Below are positions 1 through 10,253 of a DNA stretch of 64,000 bases, one piece after another. Within the stretch, counting starts at the first letter, position 1. Each line of letters starts with the position of its first letter. Both the position numbers and the translations under genes were made by a program. This stretch comes from Strix aluco (Eukaryota; Chordata; Aves; Strigiformes; Strigidae): positions 5,437,698-5,501,697 of the forward strand of contig NC_133939.1 of assembly GCF_031877795.1 (NCBI RefSeq). Reading direction: 5' to 3'. The notes under the pieces are model-generated. The model searched no databases, had not been told where the DNA came from, and was given only the letters and a program-made list of their open reading frames with translations.

Positions 1-148
1 AGAGAACCTCCAGAAGGAGTCAAAAGTTCTTGGGATGTCCTTGGACTGTGTTTGGCAAGACTCACATCCTGACCTCACTGATCTAGAATGTGTAAGTCAG
101 TGTTTGCTTCAGCCCATTCTGTCTGGATTCAGAGCTGGTCTCTTCCAG

Positions 149-3100
149 GAGTTGCCAAAGTACCTCCGAGGCTACCACAAGTGTTCCAAGGATGAGGCTG
201 TCCAGCTGGCAGGGCTGATTTATAAAGTGCGCTTCAACAATGACCGCACACAGCTGGCAACTATCCCCAAAATCCTGAAGGAGCTGGTGCCAGACAATCT
301 GCTCCGAGCTATCTCACTAGATGAGTGGAAGAAGGTAAGAACATCAGCTTTCATTAATCATACTATTTCCACTGAGCTTTATGAGAGAAGATATTGAGTC
401 ACACTACATTTTTGATCTGACAGTCTTTGAAAGCACTATGGAGGGATACTATTGGATGTTGCTGTTTTGCCTCTTACAATCCAGATTTTGCAGCCTCTCT
501 ACCAAAGCTCTGAAAGATATCTGCAGGCCTGAATGACTGATTTGAGATGTGCATCTTTCTTGGAGATACTAATCTATTTTCAGTGCCCAGAAGAAGAGTC
601 AGAGATAGGAGAGTCAGTGATGGGACTAGGGATTTGAGTATCTGTTGGAGAAAAAGATGTGTCCTAAATATTTCATAGTTTGGCCAGCAAATCAGTCACC
701 TTGCACCATGTGGATGCTACTCACAGCAAAAAGGCTCTTTTATCCACCAAAAGGCAAGGAAGTTTGAGCAGGTACCTATCACTTAGTCCACTGAGGAAGA
801 CACAGGACACTATTTCAAATGCAGAGGGAAAATTCACCCTACGTGTTTCAGCAGTAAATGTGATACATGTCTGTGGGTGTTGAACACCAGCTTTCTGAAT
901 TTTTTTTCATCCTCTATTGCCCTTCTGCCCTGAAATCCATTCCCTTGGGCTCCTGGACTTCCTTCACCCAACTCATTAGTAAGGAACACTGGGGAGGTTC
1001 TGGCTCCACCTTGCCCCATGGCACAGCAGGCTATTTTCATTTTCAGAGTCTTCTGTAGCTGTGGGCAAAAGACTGATCTTGGTGATGATCTGATGTTGTC
1101 TTTAGTGCTAACGCTGGACACTGCAAACCCGCCTGTCTCCAACTGAATAGGCTTTGTATCATATTTTCTGAACAGAGCATTATTGCAGCATATAGTAAAC
1201 ATGAAGGAAAAACTGTGGATGAGGCCAAGATTGCCTTCTTGAAAATGATACACCGGTGGCCAACGTTTGGGTCAGCCTTCTTTGAGGTGAAGGTAGGTTT
1301 AAAGGCCTGTACGAACGGCTTTGGTAGTAAATCAGCACTGGGGGATAGGGACTGACTAAAATTCCATACCTGTCTAAGTGAGAATACATTGTAAAGCTGA
1401 ATTCCCATCATCCACTGAGGAAAACTCAGTTCCTTGAAAGCAGGGAGAGGGGTTCTTTATCCATTCTAGATATGCCTGTTATTTACTGGCTATGTTGTTT
1501 TTCCAGCTGTAACACCTAATATTACAACTATGTAGCAGTTGGAGTAGGGGGCTTTTAGTTACGTAAATACTTAATTGCCCTGTCATCGTTCTCCACAACA
1601 AAATGCTGCCAAATCTTGTATCTTCAGGGACTGTTCCCTCAGAACAGAACTGCATTAATCTTCTCATTCTGCGGTGGACACCTCCAGGAATCATTTCTCA
1701 CTTGCTACCTTTAATTTCTCCCTGCTAGGCTCTTAACTGGTTTGCAAACAACCGTTATGCCTATTACCAGATAGCCTAGGAAATAAGGGACCTGATTCTG
1801 CTTTTATGTAGCAGCTGCTCAAGTCATCTATGTATGGCCAAAAAAGTCATCCTTAGCAATAGTTACATAATATTGACAAACTTTATGCTTCAGTGTTTAT
1901 TTGGTAAAGAGAACAAGCAGCACTGGACACCGTTACAGGTCACTATGCTTCAGATACAGATAATTTCTTCATTTTCTCCTTCTCTTACTCTGTTACTCAC
2001 TTACAGCAAACCTCAGAGCCAAATTTCCCAGAGATTGTGCTGATTGCAATCAACAAGCAGGGAGTCTCACTGATACATCAGAAGACAAAGGTAACAGTTG
2101 CTTCTCAAGAGTCTAAGGAAGGATTTAATTGACTGTACTAATTTAGGGACAGCAACAGGACCTTCTCCCTGAATGGTAGGGGAGAATAGAGTCCCTCTAT
2201 TCATTTTGTGTGTGAAACCGAAGAAGATGTTACTGCCTCAAATCACTTCTTTGCAGTTTCCACACTGGAAAGGAAACAGTGTAGAGCATCTCTGAAAAAA
2301 GAAATGGTAATCGTGATGGACCTGGACAAAGTGATAAGATCAGGCCAGTGGATGGACAGTGACCTAGGGAACCTGCTTCAGAAAAATGCTTTGCAGGAAA
2401 CCCAAGCTGACTAAAAGATCAGGTCAAATGACAGTGTTTACCAGCTCTCTAACCCAAACAGTCTGGCCTTACCAAGTTCCCAGGCAAAAGCATTTACCAA
2501 TATCACTATTTGCTTTTAATTAAGAAAACAAATATCCAGTGAGTTTTAGATTACTGTAAAAATAATGGTGGTGTGCTACAGCAAAGATCAATATATAATG
2601 AAAGGAAGTCTCATTACAGTGATTAAGACTCACCTGCTGGGTGAAAATACAATATACCACTAGTCTAGATGCAAGACTTACCTTGATCCACTGTGTTTAT
2701 AAATGAAGCGGGAAAGAAGAATGCTCTGGCTCTACAGGCTTTCTTATGTAATAGCCCATTTTCATTTGAGAGATGTTCTATAGTTCAGTTTGTTTCCCTT
2801 TACAGGATATTTTAACAGTCTACCCCTTCAATAAAATCTCCAATTGGAGCAGTGGGAGTACATACTTTCACATGACAATAGGGAACCTGGTACGAGGAAG
2901 CCGGATCTTATGTGAGACATCTCTGGTAAGAAGAGTTTTGTCAACTTATACACAAGAAATTCCCAATTTTTCCTTTACATGCGGAATTCCTACAAAACAA
3001 TGGTGCCAAAACAGATGTTAAAACCAGTGCAGATACAAAAAGTATTCACTGCTATGTCAATAAAATTGCAGTTTAGAACTGGCTCAGTGCTATATAATGC

Positions 3101-3733
3101 CATCTGACACAAAGATATAAGCCTCTTCCTATACATCAAAATTCTATCTATCTGAGACATTAAGAAAAGACTGCACTTACCCATAAAACTATGTAAGAGG
3201 CTTTTTGTTTTGCATGGTTTGATCCTTCCATGCAATAACGCCATCCTTGTAAGATTTCACACTTTTCAGTGAGTGGTACCACCTTTTAAGAATTGGTTTC
3301 AGATTGCCCATAGACTCAGAAAGCATCACTGTAGTGATATTTAAAGGTAAATTTGTAAAGACAACATAAAAACATTTAAGTCCTAGCTTCTCTCACAGAA
3401 AAGCTTGGATTCCTAAGTACAAGATGTCAATCTATAGAATGACAAGGAGACAGTAGAGCTATGCTCCGTAGTTTTGTAAATCTATGAAGGGAAGAATAGA
3501 TAAATAATTATCAAAACAGTGATAGCTGTTGGAAGAGGAGATGTCCATGCAGGAAAGAACCTAAGAAGAAGATAAAACAGGAAGGAAATGAGTTCTTTTT
3601 GCATCTGGAACTCTTTGAGAGACTTAAGACTTTTTTTCTTTTCTGACAGGGTTACAAAATGGATGACCTGTTAACATCCTATGTACGCCTGCTAATGAAT
3701 GCTGTAAACAAGCAAAAGAAACTCCCAGCCTGA
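149..3733 (+). CDS. MYO7B: Unconventional myosin VIIb, C-terminal exons (5'-partial)
   Basis: Five coding exons read in phase 0: 149-334, 1176-1292, 2007-2090, 2806-2925 and 3650-3733, with TGA at 3731-3733. Each has AG/GT borders. Together they give the last 196 residues of a class VII myosin, covering most of the second FERM domain of the tail. Recognisable stretches are [44 protein letters not shown] and [16 protein letters not shown] followed by [11 protein letters not shown]. Known role of the family: actin-based motor of brush-border microvilli; the VIIb tail binds ANKS4B and USH1C in the intermicrovillar adhesion complex. MYO7A has a very similar tail, so the choice of MYO7B rests on the neighbours LIMS2, GPR17 and WDR33, which flank MYO7B in other vertebrates. 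The motor, IQ and first MyTH4-FERM parts lie left of the window. Bases 1-148 look like intron. Confidence 0.93.
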
Positions 3734-5361
3734 GAGCGAAAATAGAACCCATGACCTTTATCTGTGCCAAACTACCTGTAATTTCATCTCCCAGAAGAAA
3801 TGCCATATAAAAAATATTAACCTTGATGATCAGTCTTCTGATCACACACTGAATGAACTGTGTTGCTGACACATTGCAAGAGAAGCTCAAGTGAGCATGC
3901 GCTTTCAAATATTTGTAACACTTGTCTGTCTTAGATGTAGTATAAGAATTCAATTCAAATTTTGGATCTAGAGAAAGTTTAGCTGGATTTTAATATAATA
4001 TGGGTGCAGGGGGTGGAGGAACCCTAATATGGGAGCCTGTGCTGATACTCTAGATCTCCTTCATTCTTAAAGAGAGACGCACAATAACAGGTGTCTTGCT
4101 TTTGGAAAGAAAATGTCCCCTTATTGTATATGCTCTTACCAAATACATAAACTCCTTGAGTCTTTGCAAACAAAGGTAGTTATTTTTTTCCTCCTGTTGA
4201 AAATTCTAAGAGTGGAGAAATAGCCTTTAGTAGTAGGATAACTGGACACCCTGAAAGGTAAGGTGCTGGTTTTCATCCTTTTATCACTAGGTTATGTGCT
4301 GCAAGTTACAGCAGACTATGACAGCCAGTTACTGTCAGAATATAACTGTCATTCCTGTGTGCTGCTAAATTAGCAAGCTGTCCACTGGTTTACCATTGCC
4401 TTGCTTAAATTAAGTTTTCTTTCTTCCACATTTTATAATGCACTTGGAAACTAACTGCTTTCTACTATGCAGTTTCTAGTAAGCATAAACAAACTCTGAA
4501 ATTAGTCTGGATTTTGGGTCCATTACTTCTACTGAGTTGCTCTTATTTCAAGTTATAGATGTGCTATTCAGTGCAAATCAGAATTGAAGAACTCAGTCTA
4601 GCAGACAGCTGTTGAAAAGAGAGTTTTCTGCTCTATGAAAATGTTCTCAGCTTGGAGTTATGCAGACATTCGTTCATGAGACAAGAATAATAGCTTTAAT
4701 TTCTCCTGATCTTTTCTATTTCCTGTTTAGCAGGCACTTTGAGTGGTAACATTTGATTCAGCACTTGTTCATCTCTCAGACCTCTGTAAACACACAACTT
4801 TGGTCCTATAGGAACCAGTGTGTGCTCAGAGCCTGTAAAGCATACATGCACTGTGGTGGTAAGCCTAGATGTTTACCCCATCAGAGAACAAGTACTCCTT
4901 CCTCAACAATGAGCCCTCCCTTGCTCACAGTGAAACATGGACTTGTCTTAAAGCATTTACACCGAGTTCCTTGAGACATGATCTGGCAGTGCTGGAAAAG
5001 CAGCTCTGCCAGATCTCTCCAATCTGCCAACATATGCACAATGGTTCTCTTGTTCCCTCAGATGTGTGTGTGTGAAATTCAAACGCTAATGGGAGTTTTG
5101 CACATGGGTGGCGGGGAAGAGCCCCACTCTCTTTGTGCATCTAAATGAGTGCCACACTTGTCAGAATAGTTGATCATTTTGCATGCAATCAGATATTCCT
5201 GCTATAACGTCCATTGCTGGCAATGGAAACATTTGAGACTAATGACTGAGCTGTTTTGACATCCTATGTCTGATCTAACTGGCTATAAGTCAGAAGCAGT
5301 CCATACTTCACCTGTACAAAAGAATTTTGCAGCCAAACTGTACTACTGTTTCTGGTTTTTA

Positions 5362-5367
5362 AATAAA
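5362..5367 (+). terminator. Candidate MYO7B poly(A) signal
   Basis: This is an AATAAA hexamer with a TGTCTTTTTT stretch about 25 nt downstream, on the MYO7B strand. It would give a 3' UTR of about 1.65 kb. Hexamers are frequent in AT-rich DNA, so this is only a candidate. Confidence 0.35.
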
Positions 5368-5773
5368 CACTGCAGAAAATCAACCACAATGTCTTTTTTA
5401 ACAAGAAATTTCAATATTCACTCTAGATCCATGTAGCCTAAACCTACCAAACATGCACTACAGCCTGTAAATGATCATAGCATCCCATCTACTCATTATA
5501 TACATGACACAATTTGTACAGCACAGCCTCTAAAAGGATGATACCCCTTCCTGCACATCCTCATCAACCCACACATCACCACAGAAGCAGCACAGATCCA
5601 AAACGTGCATTCACCACGACAGTGCATCAGATTTCAGCAATCCCCTGAGTTCTGCAAAGTGCATAATGCTCTCTGGCTTGGCATTGCAAATGCAATTTCT
5701 TTTTACTGTACAATATACCACTTTTTTACATTTGTTTTTTTTGTGTGAAGATTTAAAATGTGTTACAGTTAAC

Positions 5774-5779
5774 TTTATT
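5774..5779 (-). terminator. Candidate distal LIMS2 poly(A) signal
   Basis: AATAAA on the minus strand, facing the candidate MYO7B signal about 400 bp away. If used, the LIMS2 3' UTR would be about 4.5 kb and would contain the R2-type insert in antisense. Another minus-strand AATAAA at 7314-7319 would give a shorter UTR. The sequence does not decide between them. Confidence 0.3.
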
Positions 5780-5941
5780 ACAGGAACATAAAAAGGTACA
5801 GTATTACAACATTTCAATCCACAACCACATGTTTTGGTTAGACAGCACAGTAATGTATGACAAAATGAGAGCTCCACATGGTGCAGAATCCACGCTGCTC
5901 ATCATGGCCTGAACCAAAGCAAGTAGCTGCTAATTCTTTTA

Positions 5942-6062
5942 GCGGGAGTAACTACGACTCTCTTAAGACGGGATCATTGTTACTAGCTGGGCTCAGTTGC
6001 AGAGGTCATACCTCCACGTGGTCCCGCTGGATGCCCTTTGGGGTAACCAAACTGGCCTCTGC
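5942..6062 (+). ncRNA. HDV-like self-cleaving ribozyme of R2 retrotransposon type
   Basis: The double-pseudoknot fold of HDV-like ribozymes can be written with few exceptions. P1 pairs 5942-5947 (GCGGGA) with 6022-6027 (TCCCGC). P2 pairs 5999-6008 with 6053-6062, ten pairs including one G-T. P3 pairs CC at 6011-6012 with GG at 6020-6021 around a 7-nt loop TCCACGT, close to the HDV L3 sequence. P1.1 pairs CC 6014-6015 with GG 6029-6030. A short P4 is CCC 6034-6036 with GGG 6040-6042. The catalytic strand CAAA (6048-6051) fits the family's CNRA pattern, with C6048 as the expected active-site cytosine. J1/2 is about 50 nt and contains the rest of the 28S-derived sequence. Predicted cleavage is just before G5942, about 26-28 nt upstream of the R2 insertion point, a position known for several R2 ribozymes. 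Activity is inferred, not shown. Confidence 0.8.
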
Positions 6063-6461
6063 CCCGGTGTGACTGAATCACGGCTGCTTCCTCCCTATCA
6101 AGTGACATCACCGACCACTTGACAGTACTCCAGGTGACCCAGAGTAGTGGCATCAATTCCCTATCGACCGCCCAAGGCCTTCACCCACAGGCTAAGTTGG
6201 GCAAAGCCTGACATTTCTGGAGGGGGGACTGTCGGACTGTGACAACCCTCCCAACCAGACTGACGTGGTGTGCGTCTTCTACCACAGTCCAGGGCAAGAG
6301 TGGATTGACCTCTGCTGGCTCCCGCCCTTGCTCTGCTGCTGGTTGCAACCCAGTAGGTGTTGAGGGGGGGGGGACACAAGTCACACCAGACCTTGACTAG
6401 GACTGAAGTGCCAGCCTAACAGTCAACGGTTGTTACCTGCCGGCTATGACAGTACAGTGGG
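5942..6461 (+). mobile_element. R2-type non-LTR retrotransposon 5' end outside rDNA
   Basis: Positions 5942-5967 match the 28S rRNA sequence just upstream of the R2 target site at 25 of 26 bases as recalled (one C for T at 5954). The match breaks off right after CTTAAG, where R2 inserts. A compatible HDV-like ribozyme follows. The rest is markedly more GC-rich than the surrounding DNA and ends near 6461. Possible imperfect target duplications are 5932-5941 and 6462-6471 (7 of 10 bases). One frame at about 6220-6345 contains PGQEWIDLCW, weakly like the acidic N-terminal region of avian R2 proteins; it has no ATG and is stopped on both sides. No zinc finger, reverse transcriptase or endonuclease is present. 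It is therefore a 5' remnant or an internally deleted non-autonomous copy. The 3' boundary is uncertain. Confidence 0.72.
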
Positions 6462-9400
6462 AATTTCTTCAGCCAATAACAAGATGTGTCATAGTCTTGG
6501 TAAAATTCCAATTGCCTATTCTGGCGATCAAATCCTGATCTGGCCACAGGTGGATGGGCCACTTCCACTTAACCCGGAAAACAGACATATGCATTCGTTG
6601 TATGTGTTTGATAAACAGTCTATACCATCCTCAGCACTTAATAGTGCTTTACAGACTAGCACAACCACACTTATTACATGTTTGCCTGCAATCTACTCCT
6701 TCACCATCCAACTACTTTTAAAAAGAGTGTCAGTCAGATCATCTAATACAAAACATGAGACATCTAGAAACTCTCTGTACAGAAGGTTGAACAATATTTG
6801 CCTACATTGCAGAAACTGCTGTAAGAATAAAGACCAGGATGCAAACCCCAGAGAGCATATTAGGTTGCCATAAAGAAAGACTGCAAGTGATTAACATACA
6901 CTTTGAATACAAATAAGCTTCACATAACTGTGGTTTCTAAAAGCAAAACCATTTTCAAGTGTACTCAGTGAATATTAGTGATTTTAATTCAGTATGTATA
7001 AATATAAATGTAAACTATAAATGTATATAATGAGACAACAGCTTTTAGTAAGTGTAGACTTCTGAGCCAAGTTCAACCTTGATATGAATCTATACTCTCC
7101 AGTGGTGTGATACCTAGGATGAATTTGGCCAGCATGTCTATTTACAGCAATGGAAAAAAGCATGCAGCTTATTTCTGGCTTGGACATTGACTTTATCTTA
7201 AAAAACAAACCAAACCCAACCTGTCAGTCTATCAACACACTCAGGAGAATTTGTAAATCTGCATTATATTCTACTTAGTTTTTAAAAAGTGGACTCAAAG
7301 TAGAGGAAGATGCATTTATTTAAACTATCTAGTTATTTCTCCTACTCCTTCAATTCCCCTGTCCCACAAAAGGTATGTCAGTAATATTCACTACTATAAC
7401 TCTGCACATTGCAGGTTATGGGCATCAGAAGTATAAGAAAAATAATTGTGAAAAATTAATAATTTAAGAGATATTAAGAGAACATCACCCTCTGCTAATA
7501 TAGAGATATGGGATTATGATGTTTTTTCCTCCCCACTAATTTTGGGAAATGGTCTGAAGATAGGGACATAATCCAAATCCTAGAGAATTGAACACCTTAT
7601 CAAAGAGAGTGATACCAACTGTCCTCTGAGTACTGAAGCTTACCAGGTCTACTGAATTTCTAACATGAGACAGAGTGAGAGGACACACTAGATCTCAACT
7701 TGCAGTACAAAAGTAATTCCATTTACCTCTACATACATGCATTTTCCATTGCTGAACTTGAGAGTGGCCAAGGAAAGAATATTACCTATTGCCTGCTAGT
7801 TACATAGTCTTTCCATATTTACCAGTAGCTCTGTGGCTGTGTGTTCCTCCACCATCTTCCCAGAAGGCTGAAGATACACACAGCTGCTCAGATTTAGCAT
7901 TAGACCTGGCCTGTGACTAAGTTTATAGGAACAGACATGAATGCTTTATGCTGAGAAGAATCTGCATAACATACTGAACTGCGCCTAGATCAGTAGCTCT
8001 TGTGTTTTATGCTGTGAAAAAAATGCCAAAGAACAGGCTTACAAGACCGGTCTTTGCAGTGGCCACATACTACTGCACCAAAAGACATGTTGCTCTTTGT
8101 GCCTTTAACTAAAAGACCATTTAAAGGCTAGTGAGAGAACAGTGACTAGCCGCATTTTCTATTAAAGCAGTGACAAAAGCAGCTACTATTACTGTAATCT
8201 GCAGTGCATATTGGTCAGAAGAGGATGGAAGAGCTCTACTGTTAAAATTAGGCCTACACCCTCATCAGTGTTATGGTGGATGCAGTGTACCCCAGGTGAA
8301 AGTTTATGGTTACTCACAGCAACAAAAAGCAAAGCAGCTGAAGGAAATTGAATTAGCAAAGCCAGTAAGTATCTAAGACATGGTCTCGCATGTGGAATTC
8401 TTACCTGCACACAGTTAACCAGGGTTTCCCACCACTGCTGTGATATCACTGGTCCAGTTTCATGGGTAGTAGCCACAGCTTAACGGCTATCAAGGCTTTA
8501 GCTATTTTGTTTAGATCTATTCTGAGCAGAGTGCGATGGCAGTGACGAGAATTTTAAGGTAGATTATTGCCCCAATCCAGTTGCTGCTCACACATACAAG
8601 AAATGAGGAAGCTTTAACTTCTTGCTAGCTAATTCACCTGGGGCTGCAGGGTGGTGCCTAGGCCCACCTCCTGTGTTCATTTGACCTACTAAACCAGCCA
8701 CTTTTTGGAAGATTTAAATCATGCAAGGGACAGCAGTCCTCCAGTGCCTTTCATCCTGTCTACCTCACGGAAGGGCAGGCATAGTCTCCAACTATACATG
8801 GAAAGGGATTTTCAGGCTGCTCAGCTTAGTTCAGCCAAGAAATCACAGGGGACACCTCCAGAGGTCTCAGAAGCTCACTGTGATTATACAACACACAGGT
8901 GGACTCAGGAACAGCACTGCTGATGGCCCACCCCTGAAGAAATATCAAGAATGTTTAAAAACCAGTAAATTTCTCAGCACCTTGCATTGTACTAGCAGAG
9001 ACAGTACAACCAGTGAAACTTCACCAGTGACAGGCAAAATTACAGAGCAGAACTATATGCTTAAGATGTACAGATTCATGCCTGAGGTCCTCTCTTTAAG
9101 TACACTCAGGTCTTAAGAAGAAAGGTGATGGGAAACTCTTCTTTGGGTGAAAATTTAAGAAAAATGCTTCCTGGGTTTTTTCTGCGTAAAACCACATTTA
9201 CTAGAAACTGTAAATATTAGAAACCTCTTCATGTAATTTGGCTTTCTGAAGCTTTCAACAAGCATATACTCATCTTTCAAGTAAAATGAGAAGGGCAGGG
9301 AAACTGAAGTGCTTAAATTGGTACCATATTATCATTTTGATTTCATCATGTAAAGGAATACCCAGGCTCCAGCCACATTGCCTCAAGAAGTGTCAGCTAT

Positions 9401-10253
9401 GCCAGTGGATAGGACATGCTTTGTGTTGACAACTAGAAGCTCCAGTACCCATGTAATAGTAGAGAACAAACTGAGAAAACTGTAGTGTCAGTTTCTAACA
9501 AAATCTTTTGTTTCCCACAGCCACCTCCTCCTTAAGGAGAGCCCAGCTATTCTGAAGAGGCTGACATGGCCTTGACAATCGAAATCTCCTTAGTACTGAA
9601 GAGGGAAGCAGCAAAGCAAACTCCTTCACCTGTCTTAACTTTGGATCTAAGCCAGACAAGTGGGCAGTGCAGATGGCATAACTATTGGTCCTTGGGCTTT
9701 CCCAGTAAACCTGCAAACCAGGACTGTACAGCATCCGTATATGCTCAGTAGGAAGCTGGAGAAAAACCAGAACATTTTGCATGTAGCAAAGACTGACAGC
9801 TTTCAGAATATTTGCCTACATATTAAAAAAAAAATTAAATGTCTTCACCCAGGGTAAGAAGAGAAATTTTTATACTTTAACTGAAAAAGAGCAAATCACA
9901 CATTTCTTCCACCCCTACACTAAACCACTGTTAGAGGAATGGAGAGAACTACAGTTCAATTAAGGAAGGAAAGACTGTGTACAGTTCCACAAAGGCAGAA
10001 TAAGCTGTTATTAGCAAATTAATAACCAGCCTGTAAACTGCTCAAGCAGAAATCATATTCCTCTTTCTGCCAGTGTTAATAGACAACTGCTTGAGAAAAG
10101 GGATAGTCAAGATGCAGGCTACATTACCAGAAGCAGGGGAAGGTACTACTGATCTTTGGTTTCACCTGTTCATAGTAACTGCCTCTGTAATGAACAGCTG
10201 CTGTGAGCAGTTTATGACTGTTAAGAGTGCAGTCAGTAGACTGACAGACTTGT

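Larger units (their letters stand above)
3734..10253. other. Convergent MYO7B-LIMS2 interval (3' UTRs and spacer)
   Basis: No convincing coding exon was seen. The interval must hold the 3' UTRs of both converging genes. Two candidate poly(A) hexamers face each other at 5362 (+) and 5779 (-). It is AT-rich except for a GC-rich island at about 5942-6461, annotated separately as an R2-type insert. The longer open frames here (for example 6430-6873 and 8721-9116) have no recognisable motif, and some start at non-ATG codons, so they are not called as genes. Confidence 0.6.

Noticed and set aside
1081..1110. GATGATCTGATG in a MYO7B intron, reminiscent of a C/D box snoRNA
   Set aside because: No properly spaced D box, terminal stem or guide element was found.
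6317..6327. A second GGCTCCCGCCC that could pair with the ribozyme 5' strand
   Set aside because: The TCCCGC at 6022-6027 is much closer and is framed by P3, P1.1, P4 and P2, whereas the 6317 copy lacks those partners.
6430..6873. Open frame of about 147 codons starting inside the R2-type insert
   Set aside because: It starts at a TTG, crosses the compositional edge of the insert, and has no recognisable domain or splice support.
8170..8376. Open frame with a GTAAGT near its end, looking like an exon
   Set aside because: No acceptor or protein similarity was recognised, and it lies beyond the ends of both neighbouring genes on the plus strand.
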